Positions 34,030 to 43,583 are shown, counted from the stretch's first letter. The stretch is 64,000 nucleotides of DNA from Catelliglobosispora koreensis DSM 44566 (GCF_000379685.1 NZ_KB903258.1:42355-106354); one strand, 5' to 3'. A program made the numbers and translations. The notes: generated by a model from the letters alone, not told the origin.

Positions 34030-34619
34030 CCGATGACGACCAGGTCTTTGAGTTTGGCGTAGGTCTCCTCGCCGATCCCGTCCACGCGACGCAGGTCGGC
34101 CACGTCACGGAAGCCACCGTTCTTCGCCCGGTAGTCGATGATCCGCTGAGCGAGCACCGGCCCGACCCCCGGCAGACTGTCCAATTGCGCCAGCGTGGCC
34201 GTGTTGAGGTTGACCTTGCCGACTTGGCCCACGTCACCGCTGGGCTGGCCGACGACGATCAGCTCACCGTCGGTCACTTTGCGGGCCAGGTTCAGGGTGG
34301 ACAGATCCGCCTCGGGCAGCGGTCCTCCGGCCGCGGCGAGGGCGTCGGCGACGCGTGCTCCGGGGGCCAGCTTCACCAGGCCCGGCTGGTGCACTTTGCC
34401 GGACACCGCGACCACGAGATATCCCTCAACGGGCGCGCTTGTGATCGCTGAGGTGACCGGGACCGGCTCTGGCACGGGTGTTGACTGCCAGGCGAAGAAG
34501 GCGGCCGCGAGCAACGCGAGCGCGCCGGCCGCGGCTAGCGCCTTCAAGCCACGCCGGCCGGGGTCAAAGGCTGAGCCCACAAGCGATTTCGGCATCGCCG
34601 GGTCATACGGAGTACGCAC
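34026..34619 (-). CDS. comEA: ComEA-like DNA-binding protein (SLBB plus helix-hairpin-helix)
   Basis: The 197-residue protein has one membrane anchor (about 25-44, LKALAAAGALALLAAAFFAW), an SLBB domain (VAVSGKVHQPGLVKLAPG) and a C-terminal tandem helix-hairpin-helix (KVNLNTATLAQLDSLPGVGP). It binds DNA outside the membrane for ComEC. It is the first gene of comEA-comEC-holA. Two TGTGGATA sequences lie just upstream of the promoter region. Confidence 0.93.
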   Translation of the reverse strand: MRTPYDPAMPKSLVGSAFDPGRRGLKALAAAGALALLAAAFFAWQSTPVPEPVPVTSAITSAPVEGYLVVAVSGKVHQPGLVKLAPGARVADALAAAGGPLPEADLSTLNLARKVTDGELIVVGQPSGDVGQVGKVNLNTATLAQLDSLPGVGPVLAQRIIDYRAKNGGFRDVADLRRVDGIGEETYAKLKDLVVIG

Positions 34620-34670
34620 AAAAAGAAGTTAGAAAAACGAAAAGCCCTTATCCCCCAAGCGATCTTGTCA

Positions 34671-34698
34671 CCTGTGGATAGCAACGCTCCTGTGGATA
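34671..34698. promoter_or_regulatory. two direct CCTGTGGATA repeats (DnaA-box-like) upstream of comEA
   Basis: CCTGTGGATA occurs at 34671-34680 and 34689-34698, starts 18 bases apart. TGTGGATAG and TGTGGATAT each match the DnaA box complement TGTGGATAA in 8 of 9 positions. The second copy abuts the degV stop codon. Confidence 0.45.
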
Positions 34699-35544
34699 TC
34701 AGTCAAGCCGGTGCACGACAACCCCGGCCAGGCCAGGCCCGGCATGTGCCGCCACGACGGCGCCAACCTCACTCGTGTAAAGGTTTCTGATCCGGTCACC
34801 AAGCTTGTCGCGCAACGCCGCGGTCAAGGCTTCGGCGCGGGCGGGCGCGGCGAGATGGTGCACGGCAAGGTCTACCCGGCTGTCACCCGCTGCTTCAAAC
34901 GCTAGAGCTACCAAGCGATCCAGTGCCCGCCCAGCGGTGCGCACCTTGTCCCGCAAGGCGATCTGGCCGTCCACAACGGCTAGCAGCGGCTTGACGGCTA
35001 GCGCGGTGCCCAGCAACGCCGACACGGCGGTGATCCGGCCGCCGCGCCGCAGGTGCTCCAACGTGTCGACATAAAAGAACGTCGACGTCTTAGCGATCGC
35101 TGCCTCTGCTGCCGCGGCAACCTCCGTGGCAGTACCACCGCGCGCGGCTTCGGCTGCCGCGGCGAGGACGGCGAAACCGAGCCCCATGCCCGTGGACCGT
35201 GAGTCCACCACGATGATTTCACCGTCCACATCGCCGGCCGCCGTCTCGGCACTCCCACTGGTGCCCGAAAGCGCGCCAGACAGGTGCACCGACACGATCG
35301 CCGAAGCGCCTGAGCCCAGCAACGACCGGTAGACGGCAGCGAACTCGCCGGGGGTGGGCTGCGAAGTGGACACGCGCCCGCGATGCGCGGAAAGCGCCTC
35401 GGCGACGGCGGCAGGGCCGATCTCGACCCCCTCCCGTCCGGAGGCGCCGCCCATCACCACGTGCAAGGGCACGACCGTGATCCCGCCGGCCGCGGCGGTC
35501 TCGGGCAGGTAAGCGGTGGAGTCGGTGACGACCACTACGGGCAT
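34699..35544 (-). CDS. DegV-family fatty-acid-binding protein
   Basis: The 281-residue DegV protein begins VVVVTDSTAYLPE and has the lipid-head contact RVSTSQPTPGEF and the VDSRSTGMGLGFAV segment. DegV proteins present fatty acids to acyl kinases. TAACGT (35551-35556, complement) is 6 bases upstream of the ATG, indicating a leaderless message. The degV-comEA order is conserved in actinobacteria. Confidence 0.93.
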   Translation of the reverse strand: MPVVVVTDSTAYLPETAAAGGITVVPLHVVMGGASGREGVEIGPAAVAEALSAHRGRVSTSQPTPGEFAAVYRSLLGSGASAIVSVHLSGALSGTSGSAETAAGDVDGEIIVVDSRSTGMGLGFAVLAAAAEAARGGTATEVAAAAEAAIAKTSTFFYVDTLEHLRRGGRITAVSALLGTALAVKPLLAVVDGQIALRDKVRTAGRALDRLVALAFEAAGDSRVDLAVHHLAAPARAEALTAALRDKLGDRIRNLYTSEVGAVVAAHAGPGLAGVVVHRLD

Positions 35545-35561
35545 GCGGGCACGTTAGCCGA

Positions 35562-35960
35562 TCAGGCTGGCCGTGACGAGATGACTTCGAGCACCGGGCC
35601 GACCTGGCAGACCGTCATGATGTCGGACCGGACCTTGCCGGTGACCGTGACGCGGCTGCCGGCTTTGAGGGTATTGGGGTCGCCGCCCTTGAGTTCGTAG
35701 GTCTTGGCGGTGTCGGCGCGCAGCACCAGGCAGCCGCCTTCGATCTCCAAGCGTTCCACCATGCCGGTGAGAGTGACCTCACCAGCGCCGGGTGTCGGTT
35801 TGCCGGTCGGCTCCGGGGAGGCGCTAAGGCGCGGCACCGGCTCGGAAGCGGAGGGAGAGGGTGTGGCCACGTTATTCTCCGGGTTCGCCTGAGCACAGCC
35901 GGCCACAAAAACGCCGCTAGCCAGTGCCACGGTTATCAGCATGCGCAGTCGAGTAGTCAT
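35562..35960 (-). CDS. lipoprotein, OB-like domain
   Basis: The 132-residue protein has a signal peptide with lipobox VAGC (Cys22), a Ser/Pro/Thr-rich linker, and a small C-terminal domain with a conserved-looking TLTGMVERLEIEGGCLVLRA ... GSRVTVTGKV pattern and a Cys pair (LEIEGGC, MTVCQ) that may form a disulfide. The pattern resembles a short OB fold. The function is unknown. Confidence 0.75.
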   Translation of the reverse strand: MTTRLRMLITVALASGVFVAGCAQANPENNVATPSPSASEPVPRLSASPEPTGKPTPGAGEVTLTGMVERLEIEGGCLVLRADTAKTYELKGGDPNTLKAGSRVTVTGKVRSDIMTVCQVGPVLEVISSRPA

Positions 35961-36002
35961 AACAGCTCGGACGCTACTCGCCGGGCTTGCGTTGCGCGAG
36001 AC

Positions 36003-36614
36003 TCACACGCCTGCGTGCGGACCGACGTTGTGGCTGGCCAGCACCCAGAACTTGCCGTCTTCCAGGCGTAACTCCGACCAGTGACAATTGTCGAGTGGCC
36101 GGACGGTTCGGGCGATTTCGTCGGGCCAGCCGAGCAGGGTGCTAATGCCCCATTTGACGGACGCACCATGCGTGACCACCACCGCGACACCTCCGGGAAC
36201 CCGGTCGGCCGCTTGGCGGATCGCTTCGGTGACGCGCTTGCCGAGGTCAGCGAGGGGCTCAAGCCCATCCTCAGGGAGAGTCTCGCCCACTTTCCAGCGC
36301 TTCATGGCCTCTGGATAGCGTTCGGTGACCTCGTCGCGAGTCAGCCCTTCCCACGGGCCGAAGCTGCGCTCTCGCAGACGGGCGTCGCGCTCCACCGCCA
36401 GGCCGGTGACCCGGCCCAGCTCGGCAGCGGTCGTGGCCGCCCGGCTGAGATCACTGGAAATGATCAACCCCGGCTTGTACAGCGCCAACCGAGTCGCGGC
36501 GGCGGCAGCCTGCGCGACGCCCCGCTCATTGAGCGGGATGTCGGTTTGCCCTTGGTAACGCCGGGCGTTGTTCCAGTCGGTGTTGCCGTGACGCCAGAGG
36601 ATGACCGTTGTCAC
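36003..36614 (-). CDS. histidine phosphatase-family protein (phosphoglycerate mutase-like)
   Basis: The 203-residue protein has the catalytic RHGNTDWN motif, RERSFGPWEGLT and the second histidine in VVTHGASVKW. At this locus, next to rsfS and nadD, the M. tuberculosis counterpart is glucosyl-3-phosphoglycerate phosphatase (GpgP), so that role is plausible but not shown. It overlaps rsfS by four bases. Confidence 0.88.
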   Translation of the reverse strand: MTTVILWRHGNTDWNNARRYQGQTDIPLNERGVAQAAAAATRLALYKPGLIISSDLSRAATTAAELGRVTGLAVERDARLRERSFGPWEGLTRDEVTERYPEAMKRWKVGETLPEDGLEPLADLGKRVTEAIRQAADRVPGGVAVVVTHGASVKWGISTLLGWPDEIARTVRPLDNCHWSELRLEDGKFWVLASHNVGPHAGV

Positions 36615-36988
36615 GAGATGAGTGCCTGATCGACGAACTCGATGCGCGGGCAGTCCTTCCAGAGCCGGTCCAGCGCATAGAATTCACGCTCATCGTTGTG
36701 CTGGACGTGCACCACGATGTCGTTGAAGTCAAGCAGCACCCACCGTCCCGCGCGCTCACCCTCACGGCGGATCGGTTTAGCCTTCTCCGGCAGCTGAAGC
36801 AGGGCAAACTCGATCGCGTCCACAATCGCTGTCACCTGGCGTTCGTTGGGCGCAGAAGCCAGCACAAACGCGTCAGTGATAACGAGTTGGTCCGCGACAT
36901 CGAGAATGACGATGTTTTCTGCCTTTTTGTCGGCAGCAGCCTGGGCGGCGGCGAGCGCCATCTCCACGGCACGCTCGGATGCGGGCAC
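36611..36988 (-). CDS. rsfS: ribosome silencing factor RsfS
   Basis: The 125-residue RsfS/DUF143 protein binds uL14 and blocks subunit joining during starvation. It shows KKAENIVILDVADQLVITDA and EGERAGRWVLLDFNDIVVHV. AAAGGAGAA precedes the GTG start. The order nadD-rsfS-phosphatase is conserved. Confidence 0.95.
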   Translation of the reverse strand: MPASERAVEMALAAAQAAADKKAENIVILDVADQLVITDAFVLASAPNERQVTAIVDAIEFALLQLPEKAKPIRREGERAGRWVLLDFNDIVVHVQHNDEREFYALDRLWKDCPRIEFVDQALIS

Positions 36989-37021
36989 AGTTCTCCTTTA
37001 GGTAGACCTGTCTCTAGCCTC

Positions 37022-37627
37022 TCACACTCGCGCAGGGCTCTGCTGACGATAAAGGTGATGTTTGGTGATGTACTGCACAACACCATCTGGCACCAGGTAC
37101 CAAATCGGCTGGCCAGCGGCCACACGATTACGGCATTCCGTAGAGGAGATCGCCATAGCTGGCACGCGCACGAGACTGATCGTTTCCTCGGGCAGGTGCT
37201 TGCCGGTCAGCCGGAACCCCGGCCGGGTCACCCCGATGAAGTGGGCCAGTTTGAACATCTCCGCGGCGTCTTTCCAGGACAGAATCTTGGACAGAGCGTC
37301 AGCGCCGGTGATGAAGTAAAGATCGGTCTTGTCGCCGAGTTTGGCGCGCAGATCCCTAAGCGTGTCAACGGTATACGTCGGCCCATCACGATCGATGTCC
37401 ACCCGGCTGACCGTGAAGCGGGGGTTTGACGCGGTCGCGATGACGGTCATCAAATAGCGGTCTTCCGCTGGCGAAACGGCCCGGTTGGACTTCTGCCACG
37501 GCTGTCCAGTCGGGACGAAGATGACCTCGTCGAGGGCGAAGCTGTCGGCGACTTCACTGGCAGCGACCAGGTGACCATGGTGAATGGGATCGAAGGTCCC
37601 GCCCATCACGCCCACCCGGTGTGCCAC
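37022..37627 (-). CDS. nadD: nicotinate-nucleotide adenylyltransferase
   Basis: The 201-residue enzyme transfers AMP to nicotinate mononucleotide in NAD synthesis. It has [12 protein letters not shown] at the N-terminus and [13 protein letters not shown] near the C-terminus. GTG at 37625-37627 has a TAGGAT box 7 bases upstream (37635-37640, complement), so the message appears leaderless. It lies 10 bases from the 3' end of pepN. Confidence 0.95.
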   Translation of the reverse strand: MAHRVGVMGGTFDPIHHGHLVAASEVADSFALDEVIFVPTGQPWQKSNRAVSPAEDRYLMTVIATASNPRFTVSRVDIDRDGPTYTVDTLRDLRAKLGDKTDLYFITGADALSKILSWKDAAEMFKLAHFIGVTRPGFRLTGKHLPEETISLVRVPAMAISSTECRNRVAAGQPIWYLVPDGVVQYITKHHLYRQQSPARV

Positions 37628-37637
37628 GTCTTCTATC

Positions 37638-40118
37638 CTAAGCCGATCTTGTCGCTTGCTGCGCCTTAAGTGCTCGCCTCAGATCGTCGGTCTCATCGGC
37701 CAGTGCCCTTCTGAGCTGCGGGTGCATGTCACCGGCCAGAGCATCGTCAGCGAGGCTGAGTGTGTTCTCCGACACGGCGAACACCGGGTAGCCCGCGTGA
37801 CCGACCGTCTTGAGCATGTCTCCGGATCGGTCTGCCTGCGGCAACTCGGTGAAGAACCGCTCCACATAGGAGCCGGTCAGCTCCGCGTGCTCCGGCTGCC
37901 AGAAACCGAACCCGGCCGCTTCGACCATGCGGTTGGACAAGCTTTGCTCACGCATCAAGATGTCGAACGCCTCGGCCTTGGCCTCCGGCTCAGGACGGCT
38001 CGCCCGGCACCGGGTCGCGCTTTCCTTGCCACGGGCGCTTTGGTCGCTGGCCAGTTCAGTGGCGATTTCTTCCTCGGTGACCTGGCCGAGCACGGACAGC
38101 CGGCACAGGATCTGCCAGCGCAGATCGGCGTCGACGGTCAGTCCAGGGGGCACTTGGCCACCATTGAGCAGCCCACGCAAGTGGGCTACGTCAGAGGTCG
38201 TCGCGTTGAAGCCGCGTAATCCGGCGAGCTGACGGCTGCTGCCCGGCTCGGAACTGTCCACAATGGCCAGTCCGGTCTCGGCCAATGCCGCCATGCCCCA
38301 GGCGTATTGCTCTGGCGGCAGGAGACGCGGCACGCCGATCGTGCGCGCCAGCTGAAACACCGACTCGATCACGGTCACGTCTTGCTCAGCTGGCAGGGCT
38401 GCCGCGATAAGGCTGACGAACTCGCTGGCCGGCCACTCACCGTCGCGAGTGGAGTCCCACGCCGACGTCCACATGAGAGCGCGCGCCAGGGAGTCTGGGT
38501 GCGCCTTGATGATCCCGGCGAGGCCTGCGCGCGTACGGTCATCGAGCCGGACCTTAGCGAAGGTCAGGTCGCCGTCGTTGAGCAGCAACGCTTCGGCCTT
38601 AACCCCGGCAAGCTGCGGCACTTCGGTGGTTTCGCCAGAAATTTCAATGTGGGTACGCCTCCAGCCGCCCCCAGGCTCAAGCCAGCCGATGCCGATGTGG
38701 TGCGACCGCAGCACCGGGGCGGCGATCTGCTCCACGGTCAGCCGTTCGATCGCCCCTTGCGGGTCGTAGGACACGTGTGGCCGCAACGTGTTGACCTGTG
38801 GTTCCCGCAGCCACACCTGTGCCCACGCCTCAAGATCGCGCCCACTGGACTCTGACAGCGCACTGAGCAGATCGGCCAGCGTCGCGTTGCCCCAGGCGTG
38901 CCGCTCGAAGTGCTTGCGCAGCCCGGCGAAGAACGCGTCGTCACCGATCCACGCGACAAGCTGGCGCAGTGCGGAGCAACCCTTGGCATAGGAGATGCCA
39001 TCGAAGTTGTTGATCGCGTCGTCGGTGTCGAGAACCTCTTGCGGCGCAACGGGATGCGTGGAGGGGCGCTGATCCGCGGCGTACCCCCAATTTTTGCGGT
39101 TGACCCCAAAGCGGGTCCACGCCTGCGGCCATTTCGTCACCTCGGCGGTGAGCCGGTATCCCATGTACGTGGCGAAGGATTCGTTGAGCCACAAGTCATC
39201 CCACCACCGCATGGTGACGAGGTCGCCAAACCACATGTGTGCCATCTCGTGCGCGATGACGGCGGCACGCTCGAGGCGCTCGGTGTCGGTCGCCGCGGCA
39301 CGGAAGAGGTATTCGTCGCGGAACACGACGCAGCCGGGGAATTCCATGGCGCCCCAGCTGAACTCGGGCACGAAAGCCTGGTCGTATTTGCCGAACGGGT
39401 AACGGATGCCGAACAGTTCGTGGAAGCGGTCGAAGCAAGCTTTGGTCACTTCGAAGATCTCGGCGGCGTCGCGCTCAAGAACACCGCGGTAGCTCTGACG
39501 CGACAGCACACTGAGCGGAATCCCGTCGTGCTCGTCATGCAGCTGGAAGTAGGGCCCGGCCACCAAAGTGATCAGGTAGGTCGCGATGGGCTTCGTCGGC
39601 TCGAACTCCCAGCGCCCCGGCGAGGTTTGCTCGCCTTCGGCATTTCCCCGCACGAGCCATGTTGGGTCAGCCTTGACGGTCAGTTTCACCGGCGCCTTGA
39701 GGTCGGGCTGATCGAAGGCGGCCATGAAGGCCGGAGCGTCGGTAATGGACGGTTGCGCGTAGATGTACACCGCTCCGTCAGCCGGGTCTTCGAAGCGGTG
39801 CATGCCTTCGCTGGAGTGCGAATAGGCGTATTCCGCGGTCACGATGACCTCGTTGATCGCGGCGAGCCCGGTCAGCTCCAGCCGGCCTTTCTCCACACTC
39901 GCGTCTACCCGCTCACCGTTGACCCTGACATCGATCAGGTACTCCGGCCGCACCTCCAAAAACGTGGAACTACCCGGATCGATGCCGAACCTGACGGTCG
40001 TTACCGTGGTGAAGGTCTTCGCGTCACCCGTGAGGTCGACTTCCAGGTCGTAGGAAAGACCACGAATGGCGGCAGCGCGGGCGGTGGCCTCGCTGTGCGT
40101 CAGGCTTAGATGCGGCAT
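37638..40118 (-). CDS. pepN: M1-family aminopeptidase N
   Basis: The 826-residue zinc aminopeptidase has HEMAH at 290-294 with the third ligand Glu313 ([10 protein letters not shown]). The exopeptidase motif at about 256-260 reads GAMEF instead of the usual GAMEN. A C-terminal ERAP-like helical domain follows. ATG at 40116-40118 is used because [14 protein letters not shown] is the family start. Confidence 0.95.
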   Translation of the reverse strand: MPHLSLTHSEATARAAAIRGLSYDLEVDLTGDAKTFTTVTTVRFGIDPGSSTFLEVRPEYLIDVRVNGERVDASVEKGRLELTGLAAINEVIVTAEYAYSHSSEGMHRFEDPADGAVYIYAQPSITDAPAFMAAFDQPDLKAPVKLTVKADPTWLVRGNAEGEQTSPGRWEFEPTKPIATYLITLVAGPYFQLHDEHDGIPLSVLSRQSYRGVLERDAAEIFEVTKACFDRFHELFGIRYPFGKYDQAFVPEFSWGAMEFPGCVVFRDEYLFRAAATDTERLERAAVIAHEMAHMWFGDLVTMRWWDDLWLNESFATYMGYRLTAEVTKWPQAWTRFGVNRKNWGYAADQRPSTHPVAPQEVLDTDDAINNFDGISYAKGCSALRQLVAWIGDDAFFAGLRKHFERHAWGNATLADLLSALSESSGRDLEAWAQVWLREPQVNTLRPHVSYDPQGAIERLTVEQIAAPVLRSHHIGIGWLEPGGGWRRTHIEISGETTEVPQLAGVKAEALLLNDGDLTFAKVRLDDRTRAGLAGIIKAHPDSLARALMWTSAWDSTRDGEWPASEFVSLIAAALPAEQDVTVIESVFQLARTIGVPRLLPPEQYAWGMAALAETGLAIVDSSEPGSSRQLAGLRGFNATTSDVAHLRGLLNGGQVPPGLTVDADLRWQILCRLSVLGQVTEEEIATELASDQSARGKESATRCRASRPEPEAKAEAFDILMREQSLSNRMVEAAGFGFWQPEHAELTGSYVERFFTELPQADRSGDMLKTVGHAGYPVFAVSENTLSLADDALAGDMHPQLRRALADETDDLRRALKAQQATRSA

Positions 40119-40161
40119 GCAGCCATCCTGCCTGATCACCTGGGCGCAGGCTAGCAGCGGG

Positions 40162-40410
40162 TCACAAGGGCAACAGCTCCAGCAGCGTGAGCATCTCCTC
40201 CTCGGACAGGTCAGCCGACGCCGCCCGCAAGCGCAGAATGAGATCGATGGCCGCCACTACCCCAGCGTGCGGGCCGACCACCCTGATCACTTCGCCACCC
40301 GCCAGCTCCGCCTCCTGGATGGCACGCACCAATTCCCGGACGCTGTCTGGCCGCATCTCACGCACCAGAGCCCCGTCTCCCCGGACAACCGCAAAAACCC
40401 GCTGCGACAC
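40162..40410 (-). CDS. small hypothetical protein
   Basis: The 82-residue product starts with GTG and has predicted strands and helices (VFAVVRGDGALVREM, VIRVVGPHAGVVAAIDLILR) and an acidic Leu-rich tail. No family recognised and no good ribosome site. It sits 43 bases upstream of pepN on the same strand. Confidence 0.5.
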   Translation of the reverse strand: MSQRVFAVVRGDGALVREMRPDSVRELVRAIQEAELAGGEVIRVVGPHAGVVAAIDLILRLRAASADLSEEEMLTLLELLPL

Positions 40411-40513
40411 AAAGTCCAGCTAACCCAAAAATCACCCCAGCAAGAGGAGCCAGTGGCCCCTTGTCAAAACAAGGCATTCACGAGAAAATGCCCACGTGCG
40501 AATGAAAGCCAAC

Positions 40514-40534
40514 ATGAGCTGGTGGCTGCCCTAA
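40514..40534 (+). CDS. tryptophan leader peptide MSWWLP
   Basis: ATG-AGC-TGG-TGG-CTG-CCC-TAA encodes a hexapeptide with two adjacent Trp codons (40520-40525), immediately before alternative RNA hairpins and trpS. In-frame starts at 40502 (MKANMSWWLP) or GTG 40496 are possible because the ribosome site is weak. Tandem Trp codons plus mutually exclusive hairpins define an attenuator leader. Confidence 0.82.
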   Translation: MSWWLP

Positions 40535-40592
40535 CGGGCGGCCCGCATTCGCGTTCCCACACTCACAGGCCGCCCGCCCGGGCGGCCTTTTT
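40520..40592 (+). promoter_or_regulatory. ribosome-mediated transcription attenuator of trpS
   Basis: Four segments are visible: 1 = GGCTGCCC (40524-40531), 2 = GGGCGGCC (40536-40543), 3 = GGCCGCCC (40568-40575), 4 = GGGCGGCC (40580-40587) followed by TTTTT (40588-40592). Segments 1:2 pair over 8 bases with one G-U, 2:3 pair perfectly (9 with the flanking C/G), and 3:4 form an 8-pair terminator with a 4-base loop. A ribosome stalled at the Trp codons would cover segment 1, freeing 2 to pair with 3 and prevent termination. Confidence 0.88.
40568..40592 (+). terminator. attenuator terminator (segments 3:4)
   Basis: GGCCGCCC-GCCC-GGGCGGCC followed by five T residues forms an intrinsic terminator 39 bases before trpS. 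Confidence 0.88.
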
Positions 40593-40631
40593 GCTGGCTG
40601 TCCGGCGGGCTTTTGTCTTAAGGAGAGCCAG

Positions 40632-41618
40632 ATGACCACCACCATCACCACGCGCACCCGCACCCTGACCGGAGTCAAGCCCACGGGGCAGCTTCAGTTA
40701 GGCAATCTGCTGGGCGCGATCCGGCCACTGGTCGCGAGTCAGGAAAACAGTGACGCCGTCGTCATGATCGTCGACTTGCACGCGCTCACGGTCGACCACG
40801 ACCCAGAGCGCGTGCGGGACAAGACGATTGAGGCGGCCGGCCTGCTGCTCGCGGCGGGGATCGATCCCGAACGCACCACTTTGTACGTCCAATCACACCT
40901 GCCCGAGCACGCTCAGCTGCACTATTTGCTCGAGTGCACGACCGGCTACGGCGAGGCCCGGCGCATGATTCAGTTCCGGGAGCAGTCGGCTGGGCCCGAT
41001 CCGGTTCGCTTGAGCCTGCTCACTTATCCGGTGCTCATGGCCGCCGACATTCTCTTGCACGACACCGACGAGGTGCCCGTGGGCGAGGATCAGGCACAGC
41101 ATCTTGAGCTGGCGCGCGACGTCGCGTACCGGTTCAATACGCGCTACGGCAAGACGTTTACCGTTCCGCGTGGCGTGCTGCCCAAGGTCGCCGCGCGGGT
41201 GATGGACCTGTCGGAACCGACCGCCAAGATGGGCAAGAGCAACCGGGTGACTTCCGGCGTGATCGGCTTGCTCGATCCGCTGGATGTAGTGCGGCGCAAG
41301 GTAATGCGGGCAGTCACCGACACGGGAACCCTCGTGCGGCACGACCGTCAGCGGCAGCCTGGGGTGACCAACCTGATGGAGATCTACACAGCGTGTTCCG
41401 GCCAGGAGGGCGACTTCGCCTCCTACGGACAGCTCAAAGCGGCGGTCTGCGATGCCGTGATCTCGGTGCTGGAGCCGATTCAGCAACGGTTCGCGGCGCT
41501 GAGTAAGAGCGATGTGAGTGACGTGCTCACGGCTGGCTCGCAACGGGCCAGGCCCCGGGCCGCCGCCACACTGCGCCGGGCCTCGGAAGCGATCGGCCTT
41601 ACTGTGCCATCCGTCTAA
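40632..41618 (+). CDS. trpS: tryptophanyl-tRNA synthetase, auxiliary (TrpRS1-like) type
   Basis: The 328-residue class Ic synthetase has the HIGH-equivalent PTGQLQLGNLLGA (usual form PTGxLHLGN), DLHALTVDHDP, TYPVLMAADILLHDTDEVPV, GEDQAQHLELAR and the KMSKS-equivalent KMGKS. From memory the GVKPTG, DLHALTVDHDP and VPVG(E/D)DQxQH pattern is that of the auxiliary, indolmycin-tolerant Streptomyces TrpRS rather than the housekeeping enzyme; this is inference. AAGGAG at 40620-40625 is the ribosome site. Expression should rise when charged tRNA-Trp is low. It overlaps the opposing GNAT gene by four bases at the 3' end. Confidence 0.93.
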   Translation: MTTTITTRTRTLTGVKPTGQLQLGNLLGAIRPLVASQENSDAVVMIVDLHALTVDHDPERVRDKTIEAAGLLLAAGIDPERTTLYVQSHLPEHAQLHYLLECTTGYGEARRMIQFREQSAGPDPVRLSLLTYPVLMAADILLHDTDEVPVGEDQAQHLELARDVAYRFNTRYGKTFTVPRGVLPKVAARVMDLSEPTAKMGKSNRVTSGVIGLLDPLDVVRRKVMRAVTDTGTLVRHDRQRQPGVTNLMEIYTACSGQEGDFASYGQLKAAVCDAVISVLEPIQQRFAALSKSDVSDVLTAGSQRARPRAAATLRRASEAIGLTVPSV

Positions 41619-42046
41619 ATCTTCTTTCTAAAGCAGACGGACAGCGGGTTACCAACGTATTCACCGAAGGGTTCTATGCGCTCAAACCCAGCGCTCTCGT
41701 AAAGCGCGATGGCCCCGGTGTTGCTGTTTCCGGTCTCTAGCAACAACGTGGTCACGTTAGCCGCGTCAGCCCGGCGCTCCAGTGCGTGAAGGAGCCGCCG
41801 GGCGACACCACCACGACGGCTGGTCTCCTGCACGAACATGCGCTTGATTTCGGCGACGCCGGCGTCCATTAGCACCAATGCGCCGCAACCCACAGGGCGG
41901 CCGAGGACATAGGCGACAACGAACTTGGCATGCGCGGCAAGCAAAGACGGCACCTCGTCCGGGTAACGGATGCGCAACTCGTCCTCGGCACTGCGAACGA
42001 GAAGGGTGACGTCAGGGTGGGTGATCTCCCTGTTCTGGATCAACAC
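41615..42046 (-). CDS. GNAT-family N-acetyltransferase
   Basis: The 143-residue acetyltransferase has AEIKRMFVQETSRRGGVARR (acetyl-CoA pyrophosphate loop RRGGVARRLL) and NTGAIALYESAGFERI. The substrate is unknown. It lies 35 bases downstream of obgE. Confidence 0.85.
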   Translation of the reverse strand: MLIQNREITHPDVTLLVRSAEDELRIRYPDEVPSLLAAHAKFVVAYVLGRPVGCGALVLMDAGVAEIKRMFVQETSRRGGVARRLLHALERRADAANVTTLLLETGNSNTGAIALYESAGFERIEPFGEYVGNPLSVCFRKKI

Positions 42047-42081
42047 CCACCCGAGGCTAGACAGCCTGTGTTTCCGCTCTG

Positions 42082-43521
42082 TTACTCCGGGTCAGGTGCG
42101 AAGTCGCCCGCGGTGTCGCCTTCTTCACGCACACGGCGCATCTTGCGCGCGGCGAGACGGTCGGCGGCCTTGGCACGGTGCGGCTTGTCCTCCAGCCGCT
42201 CATCGACACCACGGTGCGTCGGCACGAAATCGTCCAGAACCGCTGGCTGCCAGTCGAATTCCATCTTGCCGATGCGAACCGGGTCGCCGGCCTGTGCGCC
42301 GAGCTTGGCCAGCTTGTCCTCGACGCCGAGCCGGTTGAGGCGGTCGGCGAGGAAGCCCACGGCCTCGTCGTTGTCGAAGTTGGTCTGCAGCACCCACCGC
42401 TCGGGTTTGGGCCCGGACACGACCCACACATCCTCGTCATCGCGCTCGACGGTGAAACCGCTGTCGTCCACGGCATGCGGGCGTAGTACCAGACGGGTTG
42501 GTTCTAGCACCGGTTGCGCCGCACGGTGTTCTTCGACCAAGCGCGCCAAGGCATAGACGAGTTCCTGAAGGCCTTCGCGCGTCGCCGTGCTCACCTGGTA
42601 AACGGGCCAGCCAAATTTCTCCAGATCTGGCAACACGATCTCGGCCAGGTCGCGCCCGTCGGGAATGTCAATCTTGTTCAGCACGATGATGCGTGGCCGC
42701 TCGGCGAGCCCGCCGTAAGCGGACAGTTCCGCTTCGAGGGCTTCGATGTCGGCGACGGGATCGCGGCCGGGCTCCAAGGTCGCCGTGTCGACGACGTGAG
42801 CCAGCACCGCACATCGCTCGATGTGCCGCAAGAACTGTAGTCCCAAGCCTTTTCCGGTCGCGGCACCCGGGATGAGCCCCGGAACGTCGGCCACAGTGAA
42901 CGTTTGCGCACCGGCCTGCACGACGCCCAGGTTGGGCACGAGTGTCGTGAACGGATAGTCAGCGATCTTCGGCTTGGCCGCCGAGATCACCGAGATCAAA
43001 GAAGACTTGCCAGCGCTGGGGAAGCCAACGAGCCCCACATCGGCCACGCTCTTGAGCTCAAGCACGACGTCAAGGCGCTCGCCGGGCTCGCCAAGCTCGG
43101 CGAAGCCAGGTGCCTTGCGCTTCGAGCTGGCTAGCGAGGCGTTGCCACGGCCGCCACGGCCGCCACGGGCGACCTCAAGCGTGGTGCCCACGCCGACAAG
43201 GTCGGCGATGACTTGGCCATCGGTGGTCTGCACGACGGTGCCCGTCGGAACCTTGAGCACGAGGTCGCCGCCATTGGCACCGTCGCGGTTGCCACCCGCG
43301 CCACCGGCGCCGTTCTTCGCCTTGATGTGCGGGCGGAAGTGGAAGTCAAGCAAGGTATGCACGTTCTGGTCGACGACGAGCAAAACGCCGCCGCCATGGC
43401 CGCCGTTTCCGCCATCGGGGCCGCCAAGCGGCTTGAACTTCTCCCGGTGGATGGAGACACAGCCGTGACCGCCATCGCCTGCCTGCAGGTGCAGCACTAC
43501 CCGGTCTACGAAAGTCGCCAC
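42082..43521 (-). CDS. obgE: GTPase ObgE/CgtA
   Basis: This 479-residue essential GTPase of 50S assembly has a Gly-rich Obg fold at the N-terminus ([28 protein letters not shown]), a G domain with [28 protein letters not shown], and a C-terminal OCT domain ([20 protein letters not shown]). It lies downstream of rplU-rpmA, with an intrinsic terminator in the gap. Confidence 0.96.
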   Translation of the reverse strand: MATFVDRVVLHLQAGDGGHGCVSIHREKFKPLGGPDGGNGGHGGGVLLVVDQNVHTLLDFHFRPHIKAKNGAGGAGGNRDGANGGDLVLKVPTGTVVQTTDGQVIADLVGVGTTLEVARGGRGGRGNASLASSKRKAPGFAELGEPGERLDVVLELKSVADVGLVGFPSAGKSSLISVISAAKPKIADYPFTTLVPNLGVVQAGAQTFTVADVPGLIPGAATGKGLGLQFLRHIERCAVLAHVVDTATLEPGRDPVADIEALEAELSAYGGLAERPRIIVLNKIDIPDGRDLAEIVLPDLEKFGWPVYQVSTATREGLQELVYALARLVEEHRAAQPVLEPTRLVLRPHAVDDSGFTVERDDEDVWVVSGPKPERWVLQTNFDNDEAVGFLADRLNRLGVEDKLAKLGAQAGDPVRIGKMEFDWQPAVLDDFVPTHRGVDERLEDKPHRAKAADRLAARKMRRVREEGDTAGDFAPDPE

Positions 43522-43548
43522 GTCCCCATTCTCCTTCTAAAAAAACAT

Positions 43549-43583
43549 AAGCGGGCGGGAGACTTCACGTCTCCCGCCCGCTT
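43549..43583 (-). terminator. terminator between rpmA and obgE
   Basis: AAGCGGGCGGGAGAC (43549-43563) and GTCTCCCGCCCGCTT (43569-43583) are perfectly complementary with a 5-base loop. On the minus strand a T-rich tail (ATGTTTTTTT, 43539-43548) follows. It would limit read-through from rplU-rpmA into obgE. Confidence 0.88.
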
